Part shown: positions 39,122 through 51,599 of the stretch, in pieces
Layout: every line of letters begins with the position of its first letter
How positions within the stretch are numbered: position 1 is the first letter of the stretch
Source: Daucus carota subsp. sativus
Lineage: Eukaryota > Streptophyta > Magnoliopsida > Apiales > Apiaceae
Length of the DNA: 64,000 nucleotides
NCBI RefSeq assembly: GCF_001625215.2
Contig: NC_030386.2
Location: forward strand, 14,044,545-14,108,544
Direction: 5' to 3'
Program-made: the position numbers and the translations under genes
Notes under the pieces: generated by a model
The model's input: the letters and a program-made list of their open reading frames with translations, nothing else
Database searches by the model: none
What the model was told of the DNA's origin: nothing

Positions 39122-40063
39122 GAAAAATTCGTGATAACATATAGCAAATTATAAAGAAAATTCAGGAAAACATACTGTCAAATGATTAATGATCTTGTGC
39201 TACATGTTTTGACCGTTAAGTTACAACCAAATATAGCCTGTCTAATTTGTTTTGATAATAACATAGCAGTCCAATCTTGGCAATCGCTATGACGAATCAT
39301 CTATAAAACACAGGAGACAATTTGACTGATCATAAAAAAGAAACAACTCTTGAAGCACACCTGCAGTTGTGCAAGTTGATACAATTTAAGAACTCCATAC
39401 AATCCGATGGTCAATTTTCCATCGAATATGTGCAGCTGCCATAAGCAGTCCTCCATGCCATATCTCTTCGTATCTCGCACATTTAAACTTGATGAGACGA
39501 ACAAGCTCGAGTTTGAACAAGCATCAATTCATATGAACTCGGGTCCAATATTTGGAGTGGAGGAAGTGGACCTTCAAGGTTTCGCCTCAAAAATAAACAA
39601 TAATGTAAGCTTCCCCTTGGCCTTTAGTGAGGGTGATAAGAAATGCTAATAGAGAGAAACAAGACTATTTTATAAACATGTGGAAGTATTACTATAAGTA
39701 CAATGGACAACCTAATGACAAAATAACTGTTCACCTGGTGGAAGGATCATTGGTAGAAATTATAGGACAACCAGGCGGAGTAGACAGAATGCGATATTTT
39801 TCTTTTAATATGTTTTTCTTCTATTCCTCCTGTGAATTCAAGTGAAAAGAACAAGCCTCCGTCGTAGTCAAGATCACAGTATATGACAGATATTATATAT
39901 TACGACATCCTGGACACCAACACTTCACGACACCATTGCCAGGTTCAACAATATTGTGTATAGTTCAAGGATATCCAGCACAGAAGAGACGGGCAAAAAG
40001 GAAGTTCTTTTGATACATTACAAAAGTTAAGTTTTAACATCTTCAGAAAAGCATGGCTCCAGG
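39122..40063. other. Unassigned region with gene-like fragments
   Basis: Frames near 39301-39504 (minus, DCLWQLHIFDGKLTIG with a donor-like CAG|GTGTGC after it) and 39407-39649 (plus, FKLDETNKLEFEQASIHM) look somewhat protein-like but overlap on opposite strands. I recognise neither. They may be remnants of a decayed gene or element. Confidence 0.3.
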
Positions 40064-40808
40064 TAGGGCTGTAAATTAATACGGACTATCCGGTGTCTCG
40101 GCTCATATCTGACTTGAAAATATGATACATGTCTCATATCCGTTTTGAAAACGATCCAAATATGACGGTAAAATTAAGACCGTATAATATATGATCCCGG
40201 ATACGAGCACACCTATACCCGTTCAGATTCGGTCTCATATAATTTTTCATAATATGATCCGACCCGAATAACCGAATATGATCCATGGGTTCATATTCGA
40301 TTCAAACTCATGTACATATTATATTTTAACACCATCATATTTGCAAGTAAATAGTCATCATTTTATAAAATTGTAATATTTTATTTAAGTTTATATCTTC
40401 ATAAAATATGATTTATTTAATGTGATCATACTTATTATCTTCACATATATTTAATAAATGATATATACCAACATATAACTATATGTTTGAATTTATACTT
40501 ATTATACTTTATAATATTATATTTACTTAGACTAAATGATAATTATTTGAACAACTGAAATAATAATGATATTTGATGTTAGTGGATCATATCCGGCTCA
40601 TATTCGATGGATCATAAACTACCCGGTTAAAAAATAGAAAATACGATATTGGATCATATCCGGTTCAGATCTGAATCTCAAATACCCGGGATCGGTTTAT
40701 ATCCGAATAAAACGATCCCAAACCCAAATCTGGACAAGTTAAAAATAATATGATCCGGTACTTGAGCAGAGGGGTACCCGGGATCACCCGGATCATTTTA
40801 CAGCCCTA
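40064..40808. mobile_element. Non-autonomous hAT-like element (TAGGGCTGTAAA termini)
   Basis: TAGGGCTGTAAATTAATACG at the left and, reversed, TAGGGCTGTAAAATGATCCG at the right are inverted repeats. The flanks GCTCCAGG (40056-40063) and GCTCCTGG (40809-40816) form an 8-bp target duplication with one mismatch. Subterminal regions are dense in ATATGATCCG/CGGATCATAT motifs. 745 bp, non-coding. The termini resemble element A at 18350, suggesting a related family. Confidence 0.82.
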
Positions 40809-40874
40809 GCTCCTGGAATGAAATTGGGCCGTAGATGATAACATTTGTACTATATTTTTGTTATCGATTTTTCT

Positions 40875-41046
40875 ATGGTGTGCCCATGGGCACACAATAA
40901 GCACAAAATTTGATAGTTTTTCCATGTTTTGATTGGCTCACACACCTTTAATAATGATGGCGCCCCTGCATTCACACCAACCACACCAATAAAAACATTC
41001 CAAATTTATGAGTTTCCGTGCTTAGCATGTGCCCATGGACACACAC
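40875..41046. mobile_element. MITE-like element with TGTGCCCATGGGCACA termini
   Basis: GTGTGCCCATGGGCACACAA and (right, reversed) GTGTGTCCATGGGCACATGC face each other about 170 bp apart, each followed by TAAGCAC. Each terminus is itself palindromic. Non-coding. Confidence 0.65.
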
Positions 41047-41279
41047 TAGACAAACCCTTTTGTTATATTCTTTTGCCATCAAGCACCTTCTAACCAAACC
41101 GCAAGTTATTAAACTTAGCATCACAGCCACATAAGAGAAACCCACACAACAAGCATACACATATCAAATCAAACAAATAACTTGAAACAAACAAAGTTCT
41201 TAACATTGATACAAACATCATAAACCAAAATCATGTCTTGAAAGAGTTCACAACCTAATTGCCAATGTAATATATTACA

Positions 41280-41356
41280 ATAACCATTTTATAAAGCATT
41301 GAGGCATGATTATGCTTCACTGTCAGTCGCGTCATCTCCTTCAACAAGAAGCATGC
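41280..41356 (-). other. Possible 3' UTR exon of the ERF-VII gene
   Basis: On the minus strand an acceptor-like TTTCAG precedes a short frame starting GCATGCTTCTTGTTG (41356 downward) that ends in TAA. It lies past the ERF stop codon, so it could only be a 3' UTR exon or part of a longer 3' UTR. Introns in the 3' UTR occur in some ERF-VII genes. No donor could be fixed. Confidence 0.3.
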
Positions 41357-41523
41357 CTGAAATGACAGAGAACAGGATAAGTGTTACTCGTCTTTCAAAG
41401 GAAAACCATTATGCGATCACTTCAAAGAAGGGATAATTGGATATACAAAAAGTAATATCTAGCCACTTAATTACTAACATTTAGCCTTTATTTACACAAA
41501 GCGTGCCATGGCACAACGGTTGC

Positions 41524-43109
41524 TCAGAAAGCTCCCCCCGTCGTGGTGGGAAGTTCATCAAAGGCCCAGAGATCAATTGGGTTTCCGCCATTCAGGGCTG
41601 TATCTTCAGCTAGAAATGCATCTAATGAAGCATCCCAATTGCCGTCCATAAATGCCATCTGGAGAAACTTCATCTCTGTCTCGAAGTTTGGTATCTCCTC
41701 AGGCTTCTTCTCTATAGTTTCTTCACATAACACAAAGGCCATAGAGTCGGGTTTCTGTTTCTTACAGGGGCTACCATCTTCCAAATATTGAGCTCCATCA
41801 CATTTTAGAGTTGACAAAGATGTTACCTCCATAGTTTTGAATGAATTATCTCCCCAAGCAAAGTCAGATTGTTCATAGGAGTCGCTTCCTTGATCAGAAC
41901 TGAAATAATGGGAAGCACTATCTGATGAAACCTTTGGATTAAGCTCCGCATCAGTTTTAGCAAGATATGAATTATCACAACCATTGAGCTTGGGTTTTTC
42001 TTCCACAAAGCTGAAGGAGTCATAATGATCACTATCCAAATAGTTCATCAAGTTGAAATCAGGGTTCAAAGCGGGCTTAGCCAAGACACTCTTGTGGATG
42101 TTTGCCTCAGTCGAGTGGTTCACAGCAGGAGGAGCTACACCAACAGGGAAATTCACTTTTGCTTTCCTACCCCGAATCCTCCTCGCCTCAGAATCATAAG
42201 CTCTCGCAGCTTCTTCAGCTGTATTGTATGTTCCAAGCCAGACTCTTACCCCTTTCCTCGGATCACGAATCTCAGCAGCCCATTTACCCCAAGGACGTTG
42301 CCTTATCCCTCTATACTGATTTTTCCTCTTTTTCTTAGATGATTTGTCCTCTTCATCATTAGTTTCTGCATATTACATATCATTAGAATCGAGCTCCTCA
42401 TTACATAAAAGCACTAGCATATTAAAAAGTAGACACCCAAAGAGAAACCTCATATTAGCAATCTCTTATTAGCTTAATTTTCAAGTGTTATATTTGTTAG
42501 ACGAAAATTTCTACCAAAGAATCACGTTGTTTGTAAAAAACACCAAAAGGATCATACTGATTACAGAGCAGCACGAGCTACTACTAGATAGATCTAACGC
42601 TTTTAAAGAATAAAATTATTTCATAACTGTTAAAATTTTAAAAAATGGACTTTCGAGTAATAGCGTTAAAATTTAATATAAAATTTCCGTATTTCATCCT
42701 CCCAGTACCTCGAGATTTTAGAAACCGATAACTTAACATCAATAATGGTCTGACACGACGGAATCAGGATTTCGAAACAGGCGGCTAAATCAAAAGAAAC
42801 TTAAGTATTTAAGTTAACTAGACAGATTCAAAAGAAACTTGAGTTTTTAAGTTAACTAGCAGATTCAAAGAAAGGAGAGTCACCTGAGGCAGCAGAAAAG
42901 TTGAGAGCGGGAGGAGAAAGCTGATCATAAAAGCCTTGAAAATCAGCCTCGAAATCATCGTCCAGACGGATGGATCTCAAAGGCTTGGAGTAGTAATTCC
43001 CCGGATTCTTCTGGGTAGTCTTGTCATTCCACAGCACATCAGCCGTCAAACGCCGAGATGACCGCCTCGGCGGCGCAGCCAGGTCGGAAATTATAGCACC
43101 ACCACACAT
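41524..43109 (-). CDS. Group VII ethylene response factor (RAP2.12/RAP2.2-like oxygen-sensing transcription factor)
   Basis: Two exons, 43109-42884 and 42365-41524, encode 355 residues. The start [10 protein letters not shown] is the ERF-VII N-degron: Met removal exposes Cys2, which in this family is oxidised by plant cysteine oxidases and targeted by PRT6, so the protein is stable only under low oxygen. The second exon opens with [20 protein letters not shown], a nuclear-localisation-like basic run leading into the AP2/ERF domain, then [20 protein letters not shown] and [10 protein letters not shown]. The acidic C terminus ends with [12 protein letters not shown], matching the activation motif of RAP2-type members. 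Length and C terminus fit RAP2.12/RAP2.2 better than the shorter HRE proteins. The single intron after codon 75 is typical. Confidence 0.95.
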
Positions 43110-44570
43110 CTTCTCTCTTTCTTGTTAATTGATTGATTGACTAGTAAGCAAGGTGTGTAATAAAAATGAAGCTTGTGAGTTTGTTTTGTTTTTCTACTCA
43201 AAGTTATGGGAACTCCTGAATCCTAGGGTTACTCTATATAGCAACTTGTTGTATTCGCGCGCGTGTAATTGTGTGTTTACGTGTGGGCTCGTACACACAC
43301 TTGTTGTAATTGTTTTCTCAGAACAATTGAGAACACGATTTAGGATTATGTGGTAAGTGGTATAATACATGGTTTTGAAGTTTGGTTGGACAAAATAACA
43401 GTAGTGGGATTAGAGCAAGTAATTTATATGATATCTGGGAAACAGCATTGCAGACTCAAAACTTGGTGACTAGACTTTCAGCTTACCTAACATGACTTTG
43501 TGCTTCATAGGTTTTTGTTAACGAAAGGGTTCGCTGCAAAAGGCACACCCGAGTTTAACGAATACAAAATTATATCGGATCGAATCAAGATTTTTTTAAT
43601 TATATTTATAAAATATAAAAAAAAGGAAAATCTGTAAAAAAAATTATATATAAAGAGTCTTAGTCTAATTCAAACCAAATTAACTTACAAACTAGGAATC
43701 AGCTTCTGGAAAATTTTTAATCACAGAGATCAATAATCTGTACATCACAACCCACTCATTTATATATAACGTATCTCGCGAATATAAGTTTGTGATTTGT
43801 AACGCACAAATTAGTTATTTCTGTAGTTAAGAATAGTGATTAAAATTGACGAGAGACTAGTTTCGAGTTTGTAGACTAATATTATTTGTAGTGAGTAAAA
43901 CTCCCTCCATATATATAGTGTCTTATTATACTACAAACTTCCTTATTTTACCAATTAAAAACCATCACTAAATTTTATTTTTAATATCATTAAATTCTTC
44001 AACAATCCCACCTCCTTCTCTAGCCTAACCTCTGCTACATCCCATGTTCAACAACTTCATCATGCCATCTCTATCACGTCGGTCGTCGGTCGTCACCTTA
44101 ACGGTCGCCACTCCTCCATGTCCGCCTCCTAGAGACTATGATCTTGCTATCTAGATGCCATGTTTAGAAAATTTATAGCAACAGACTTGATGGTTGGGAC
44201 CCAAGGTTGTGAGGTTTGTTGGTTTACATCTATTTGAAATGATCAAATATATTACATGTATAGTCCGAAAAGCCAGAATGACAAATCTGATTACTCTTGG
44301 TTTTAACTTTCACTCGCCCATGAATGTATCGGAATTCCATTACTATCAAAAATTGCCGAACAGAGTCAAAATTCCTTCCATGTCCACCAATTTCATCTTC
44401 ACCTCCATCTCGACTATTTGCACCACCGCCACCATCACCACCAGAATCGAGTATAAGAACGATCCGCAGATTTTCACCATTAATTTCTAAAAAATTTCAC
44501 CAATTATTGCAACACAAACTAAACTGATTTTTAGTTTTTATTTACAAGTTGATTTGTATTTGATCACTAG
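43110..44570. other. ERF-VII promoter and AT-rich intergenic DNA
   Basis: Upstream region of the ERF gene. A one-sided Stowaway-like terminus (ACTCCCTCCATATATATAGT) occurs near 43903 with no matching partner. A C-rich stretch at 43990-44130 is open in short frames but has no recognisable family. Confidence 0.4.
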
Positions 44571-44571
44571 C

Positions 44572-44591
44572 ATATATATATATATATAGAG

Positions 44592-44651
<60 letters not shown>
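44572..44651. repeat. (TA)n microsatellite
   Basis: About 80 bp of nearly pure TA, interrupted once by GAGTTAA. Confidence 0.95.
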
Positions 44652-44652
<1 letters not shown>

Positions 44653-44655
<3 letters not shown>

Positions 44656-45640
44656 AAAGTTATTTGGAGTCCTATATATAATTTTTTGGAGTCTTGGAGT
44701 CCAAATCTAGGCCCTCTATTTAGAATCGATCCAACGGATGTAGTATATCTGTTTTGTTTTAAAAAAATAACAAAAACATAATCATGCGTACAACGTGCGT
44801 GCGTCAGTTACAACATGAGTGTTTTCAGGACTTCAGATTGCATTTGTGTCCTGCACTATTTGTATCGTTTTCTAGACTCTTTTCACCCTTTGGTCCACAC
44901 ATTCGAATGATGAACACATTCATAACATGAAGATATCTACTGAACTAATAGCTTCATAATTAACTTTTCAAGATCAACATGTCCTGTGAATAAAAAAATT
45001 CCACCCACGCTTTTCAACTTGGTAGAGTTAACCGAGTGCCAGACAGAATACACTTGTGTCCTGCACATCTTTATCTTTCAGACATCCCACAAACATTGAT
45101 TAAAAACCCCAAAACATAATTTGTTTCGCAGCAGTCATGTGCAGTATCTTTACAGAACTGAATTGCATCAAATGATAAAATATAATAATGTCATGCAACA
45201 CCAGACTAGATTCTACACATTCATAAATTTCATTTTCGTTTCGGTGGACATTTGTTCCGCACTACTTTCTCCAATGCCATTCAACACAAAATCAAAGTAA
45301 TCTGAAGAGCAAAGAATATATCGACTTCTATCTTTCACTTTCTTCGTAACGGCGGATTAGCGGAGAGATGATTGCGGGATATGCAGTACCGCTCTAGCGG
45401 TTTGACAAACTGGCAGAAGATTATGATGATGTTGGGTTTTCAAAAACGTAACCGAAGATCTCTAAGATTCGGGACATCAGGATTTCAAATCTACAGTACT
45501 AGTACTTGATAAGGGAAGTTATGTTGATGCTTATTATCTTTGATAATAATTTATAAAATATTATCTTTTAAATCGTGGCCGTTGCTTCTAAGATTAATCC
45601 AAGGGTAGGAAATTAGGACTCCAATAACTCTAAAGGGAGT
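44653..45640. mobile_element. Probable non-autonomous DNA element between two microsatellites
   Basis: AGTTATTTGGAGTCCTA near 44660 and, reversed, AGTTATTGGAGTCCTAAT near 45630 suggest short terminal inverted repeats. The interior is non-coding. It sits between a TA tract and a TC/TA tract. Ends and target duplication are not resolved. Confidence 0.4.
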
Positions 45641-45657
45641 GGGTTTTCAAGGAACCC

Positions 45658-45660
<3 letters not shown>

Positions 45661-45721
<61 letters not shown>
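45661..45721. repeat. (TC)n(TA)n compound microsatellite
   Basis: About 30 bp of TC followed by 30 bp of TA. Confidence 0.95.
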
Positions 45722-45726
<5 letters not shown>

Positions 45727-45980
45727 TGTGAACCTGATAAAAATATTAAATAATTTTAACTAGTAGGAGAGAGAAATAAAAATGGAGTAGTGTAATTGGA
45801 TTTATAATATCAACAAAATATACTTTTCTTTATATCACGGAGAGATCTTATATTCTAGAATTTTTTAATATTGGGGGCCCTCAAAATTTTGAGGCCATGT
45901 GATATTGGGCTGTTTGCACACCCTAATAGCAGGGGCTGTATGAGTCTCTAATTTATTTTAAATATATTTATTAATAATAT

Positions 45981-46203
45981 AAGAGCATCTCCAATGACGT
46001 TGACTATAATCCTTAGCTAAATTGGACCTGTAAGACATTATGTAAAATTTGCTGAACCCATAGGAAGTTGGCTATAATTATAAATAAGGTATGAGTGTGG
46101 TTAAAATGGTTTTTTTTTTTTTGAAAGATTAGCTATATTTTTTATTTTTGGTATGCTTACTCAATTTCTAGCTAAGGGCTCTTCATTTTTTGAGGTGCTC
46201 TTA
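45981..46203. mobile_element. MITE with GAGCATCTCCAA terminus (copy 1)
   Basis: TAAGAGCATCTCCAATGACG at the left and, reversed, TAAGAGCACCTCAAAAAATG at the right. The interior GCTAAATTGGACCTGTAA closely matches the copy at 51600. Non-coding. Confidence 0.65.
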
Positions 46204-46272
46204 TACCAGATAAACTTGCCAGACTCCATATTAAGAACTGTGAATTGTGAAGTGGTATATTATCACGCTAAT

Positions 46273-46277
<5 letters not shown>

Positions 46278-46315
<38 letters not shown>
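46278..46315. repeat. (TA)n microsatellite
   Basis: About 38 bp of pure TA. Confidence 0.95.
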
Positions 46316-46318
<3 letters not shown>

Positions 46319-46755
46319 TTGTTTATATATTTTATTTATTGATTGAATTGGTGATACATTTGTAATTTTGTTTGAATTTAAATATTTTGTTAGTCATTGG
46401 TTAAATAATTTTTGTTAAGGGGAAATAAATTTTTATGTTATTGATAATTTTAGTGACTGTCTTAATTAATTTGCTTCTCTTGTTTTGCTGTTGTTTGCAT
46501 CAGCCATAAGATGATAACTGATATCAAATACAATGAAAGGAAATGAAAATAAGAATGAATTAGATTTAAATCTCAAGATATAGTTACGAGATGATGTAAT
46601 ATATATGAACGAAGCACAAAATGAAAAGTGGAAAGGATAATCGAATATAATAAAATAAAGGGAAGACATATTAATAAGAGTCCAGTACGAAACTATTTTT
46701 TATAAATAAATGGGCAAACAAATCAAGTAAAACTCACAACTAGTAAAATCATATA

Positions 46756-47883
46756 TTATGCTTACATGATGTTAACTACAACTTGCATTTCGTTCAGCAA
46801 TTGAAATATAGTTCACCAAAATTCATTTCTTATGTATGAGTCGAGAAATAATATTTATTATGCTTATATGGTGCTGACTACAACTTGCATTTTGTTCAAA
46901 AATTGAAATATAATTCATCAAAACTTATTTCTTATGTATGAGTCGAGAAATAATATTTATTATGCTTATGCAGTGTTAACTACTAATGACATTTAGTTCA
47001 ACAATAAATATACATAGTTATACTCCTACTCCAATCATATAGCAGCTCCGAGTTGGACCCTTCTAAGAGCAACTTACGTACAAAACAGAGAACACGAGTT
47101 TTAATAGTTAAAAATCAGCATCATGAATTTAGTTTAGCAACTTAAGCACGATAATGTTTATTTTATAAAATATGCACACCATGAGGTCGAAAATTTAGCA
47201 ATCATTATTTGGAAAAAATATTTCTTTGCCATATTATTTTATAACCTAAAAGGCATTGCTCAAATTTAGAATTGAAGTTGTGTGGTGTGTTAATTTACTC
47301 GATTGAATTTTACTGATCAGAGAAACAACAGCTCTTCATTAATATTTTAAATCCGAACAGGGACACCGATCGAGTAAAATTCACAACATCCAACAACTTT
47401 AAATCTGAATCAAATCAGTCTTTTTTGGGTATATAATAATATGATGAAGAAACAATATTTAAAAAAGAGTGTTAAAGAATCTCACCTCGTGGTGTGCAGA
47501 TTAACATACCCCGTCTAAGTTGCTAAACTAAATCCATGATAGCCTGGTTTCAACTATTAAGCTTTGTATTCTCCGCTTAGTCTAAACTACTCTTAGAAGG
47601 GTCCCAACTGAAAATTGATATATGATTGAAGTAGAAGTACAACTGTGTTAATTTTTTATTGAACTAGACGTCATTAATAGTTAACAGCACGTAAACACAA
47701 TGAAGAGTACTTCTGGACTTATACATTAAAAAATGAGTTTTACTGAAATACACTCCAATTGTTAAACTAACTAGAAGTTGTAGTTAACACCACATAAGCA
47801 TAACAAATTTTATTTCATATAAGAAATATATTTTGGTAAAATGTACTTCAATTGTTGATTTAAACGGAAGTAAGCATGGTAAA
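46756..47883. mobile_element. Foldback-type element with tandem repeats in both arms
   Basis: The left arm (46756 to about 47230) begins with three units of a ~102-bp repeat starting TTATGCTTA (46756, 46858, 46960). The right arm (about 47470-47883) is its diverged reverse complement, with units again marked by TTATGCTTATGTGG and GTTAACTACAACTT. Both arms continue with GGACCCTTCTAAGAG, ATTTAGTTTAGCAACTTA and TGCACACCA. The spacer near 47330 is also partly palindromic. Tandem repeats in long inverted arms are the hallmark of Foldback/FARE-like, MULE-related elements. Outer ends not fixed. Confidence 0.7.
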
Positions 47884-49756
47884 TATTAGTTGAAGTTTTC
47901 ATTCCGGATTCATGATATGAATCCTGATATTTTAAATGTTTTTTTAGAGTGAGAATGAATCTCAAGTGAAATGATTCGGTAAATCTAAGTGAGGTATTTT
48001 TTTCAAAAAAGTTTATCATCTAATCATTGGACATGTAAGATGACCGGTGATATTTAAAACAATAAAACTTTAATGTCCGAAAAGAAAGAACCATCTTCTT
48101 CTAAAACATCCTGAAAATATTAAAGAACGAAATAAGAAAAATTTAAGTCGATATACAACAGATCATATATATTATAAAAATAATAGATGATAGTATATCC
48201 AGTAACAAATAATGAAAGCGCGTGTGTGTATCATTCATGACAGAAAATAAAATAAAATCAAGTCTCGATCAAAGGAAAATCTTTGCTTAGATACTAAAAG
48301 AAATAAGATAATATATAGAAATTTTACTTTTCTAAAAAAAATCGATTTGCCAACAAAATGACACTTATTTGTCTCCTAAAAGTCAAAATATACGTTATTA
48401 ATAATGACCACCCATAAATGGTACATAGATATCAATCAAAATCAGATGTAACATTCAAACTCATTATAAGATATTTATGACATTTTCAAAAAAAAAAAAA
48501 ATCTAAACAAAAAGTGAGAACGTTGGTGTAATAATTGAAAAAAAACTTAATTAAAGAAATTAAAAAAATTTAAACCAGGTCCTTAATAATCTAAAGACAT
48601 CATTCAATACATAATATTATAATTACTAAAAAAGAATTTTTAAAATTTCAAATTTTAAAATATTAAAAATAAAGGAGTGAATTGGATATAATACACTTTG
48701 CCTTTACTATAGCCAAACTAATTGATGAATTTAAGTGTAGACATTTAAAAAGAATTGAAGAATCAATTACAATACTACAAAACCAAGAATGTAAATCATG
48801 CCTAACTTTTAGTTAATAATACCATCACCGCATACCGCTGTTGAACAATCACCTTCTAACTTTTATCAAATATCTCGTAATATACAACTGCTTCGATCAA
48901 AAATCTAGATCTAGGCACAGTCGTATGATAAAAATTACTATTGTTATGCTAATGAATAACAAAATACAATGAATTTATTATATAGAATACTGATTTTAAA
49001 ATTCTGTTGCATATATCTAAATTAACAAAGATCACATAAACAAGTAAAATTATGAATTATAAAAAGTAGACCTTAATTTTTGTGGAGTATATTCACACAA
49101 AATGAGTAATCTTAAAATTCGATCTGTCCTGTAAAGATATCCTTACATGCGTCAGCGAGCAGATCGACATCCCGATGTTTGATTCGATTGAAAATGTAAA
49201 TATCGAGAGAGGGGTTTTTTTTGTCAACGTAGAAGGTGAATTGGACAGAACCGGTGATTGATGGAAATCATATTCCAAATATCCACTGGTATAGTAACAC
49301 ATGATGTTTGAAATAGAAGAAAGATGACAGTTATAAATTCAGAATATGATTTAATTTGTAGGTATATATCAAAGCGAATGATGAATAATAAAAACAAAGA
49401 GATCTTCGACGACCGAGTATGTAGTGAATTGATTTTTTTTTTTTTACGTTTTAAATGCTAATTACATTTTAAATGTCATTTCCTTAACTGTTTATAAACA
49501 TCATATCGATATTTATTAGCTAATGACTACATACACAATAAGATTGCAAACTTGCCACCCGTAACTAATAATTAAATAGAATTTAATATGCCCTTTATCC
49601 CTCTGAGTAGTATACGTTTGGGAGAGAGGATTCGGTACACATTTTAATACTCTAGTTAGATTCAGCTTCATAAATATTTTTATAAACTTTTTTTTGAGTA
49701 AAAGTTTAACGTTTAATATTTTAAGAAAATGAATTATACAACTATATTTAATAAAA
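47884..49756. other. AT-rich intergenic DNA
   Basis: No recognisable gene. A minus-strand 69-codon frame at 49093-49302 has mixed composition but no family resemblance. Confidence 0.4.
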
Positions 49757-50763
49757 GGGTTAAATAGCATTTTCGTCACTCAACTGACGCCCAACTTGCA
49801 AGTGGGTCATCGAACTCAAAAAACTTTCAAACCAATCATTAAATTCATTATAACTTTCAATCCGGTCACTAAACATTTACAAATTTTCACGGCCGTTAAG
49901 TCTCCTTTGACTTTAACAGAATTTGTTAAATTGTTAAATGACCATATCCAAATAAGCAACCACCTCAGCAGATACCTAAATAACTTGACCTAATCCACAC
50001 CATTAAATCAGGTGCCAAACTCTAAACCATCAGATACTATAGTCTCATCCGAACTAAAACTATACTGCCTTACTATCCCGATCATAATGAGCCAAACCAT
50101 ATATCATCAAATTCCAAGAAACAATATACTCAAAAACAATATCCACAAAACCTCAAAAACAATATCCACAAACACAAGATAAAATAAAACAACAAAAGTT
50201 AAAGATGATGAACCCCGAAACCCCTTCTTCCCCACCCATCATCCTCGCTCACCCCGAACACCTTCAAAATCTCCGCAATCTTACTCTCATCAAGCACCGT
50301 ACTTCTCATCTCTAGCAACATACAAGTCTTTGTCGATTCTTTCACTGAAATTTTTGGGGCCGTGGGATCGGTCTTCATGATCTCAAGCTTCTTGGAGGCT
50401 TCACATAGGATGGTTGTACAAATTCAAGGCCATTTATTTATAAGTGTGAAGATGATGATGGTGTAGATGTATATTAATTAATTTTAGTTTACTATGTGTT
50501 GTTAATTAGGAAAAGGGTTCATATATAAATAATTGGGTTATGGGTCGGGTGAAAATACATAACTGATGTGTACATGACACTTATACTGATTTGACCAACT
50601 CATCATGCCAACTCATCTTTCCGTCGAGTTTTTAACGTTACTAACGGCAAGTGACCTAATTGAAAGTTTTAAAGAATTTAGTTATTTGACTGAAAGCTTT
50701 TTCAGTTGGATGACCCAATTGCAAGTTCGTGGTCAGTTGAATGACCAAACTGCCATTTAACCC
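49757..50763. mobile_element. MULE with long TIRs carrying a gene fragment
   Basis: The ends (right reversed) share GGGTTAAATGGCA/GGGTTAAATAGCA, CAACTTGCAA and TGGGTCAT over about 130 bp. A perfect 10-bp target duplication TTTAATAAAA lies at 49747-49756 and 50764-50773. No transposase. The interior includes a coding-like fragment at 50199-50405. Its GGGTTAAAT terminus resembles that of the hairpin MITE at 34127. Confidence 0.82.
50199..50405 (-). pseudogene. Captured coding fragment of unknown family in the MULE
   Basis: A minus-strand frame reads LCEASKKLEIMKTDPTAPKI, then SVKESTKTCMLLEMRSTVLD, then ESKIAEILKVFGVSEDDGWG, and stops at 50199. From the internal ATG (50378) it is 59 codons plus a stop. 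GC content and amino-acid composition are gene-like, unlike the flanking TIRs. I do not recognise the donor gene. Confidence 0.55.
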
Positions 50764-51056
50764 TTTAATAAAAGTTTTAGAAACGTGTGTCAAACAATGA
50801 AAAAAAACCGTATAGAAATGAAACTAAAACTTTTTTAAAATAATAAACGGAAACTAAACTAAAAACAGTTCAAAATCGTATGGATTAAAAAAAAAACTCA
50901 TCGGTTGACGAAAAAATCAAGATAGGAAGGGAGGAAATTACGTAGAATTATGTATAGAAGAATGTAATTTAATCATGTATGGTACCTCTAGATAAACCAT
51001 TAGATTAAATTTATCTAAAAGAGTAATTTAATTTTCCATTTTCACTTACTAAGAAG

Positions 51057-51273
51057 CCGTTTGAATTAAGGTTGGGATTAGGAATCGGGAATGAGGGTTA
51101 ACGGGAATGGGAATGATATGGAAACCCAAAAGGTGGGAAGGGTATGATTTAACCATCCAAGAGGATTGAGTTCACATTCCATAGCACCAAATAGATAATC
51201 TAAACGCCTATGCATGAGATTGAGGTTCCGATTCCCGTTAACTATACTCATTAACCATTAACCAAACATCCCC
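51057..51273. mobile_element. MITE-like element
   Basis: GCCGTTTGAATTAAGGTTGG at the left and, reversed, GGGATGTTTGGTTAATGGTT at the right. Both halves contain GGGAATGG/CGGGAATC-like G-rich motifs in inverted positions. Boundaries approximate. Confidence 0.5.
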
Positions 51274-51599
51274 AAAATGTGTTTGACTTTATTTTAGATT
51301 TTTTTTAAGGGATCATAGCTAATGCTTTCGCTACTATTTTAGGTGTTGTAATGTTGGTCAATTATAAATGATTTAAATTTATGTGCCTTTATATCTCAAT
51401 TTTATTTAAAATTTGAATTTAACATATTTCTTCTTATTAATATGTGTGTGATGATATTTTTAAGTTCCTAGTATAAAGATTTTAATTTATTTATTTAATT
51501 AATTTTATTAATTTATTTTAAATTTATATTAACATTTTGTAGTAATGGAAATGAGTTAAATATGTCATAAATCTCTTTTAAACAGTTTAAATGCTACTT

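Noticed and set aside
46756..47060. Tandem repeats considered as a CRISPR-like array
   Set aside because: The units are directly adjacent, without unique spacers, and lie in a plant foldback element.
49093..49302. 69-codon minus-strand frame in AT-rich DNA
   Set aside because: Composition is slightly gene-like, but no motif, splice site or repeat context supports it.
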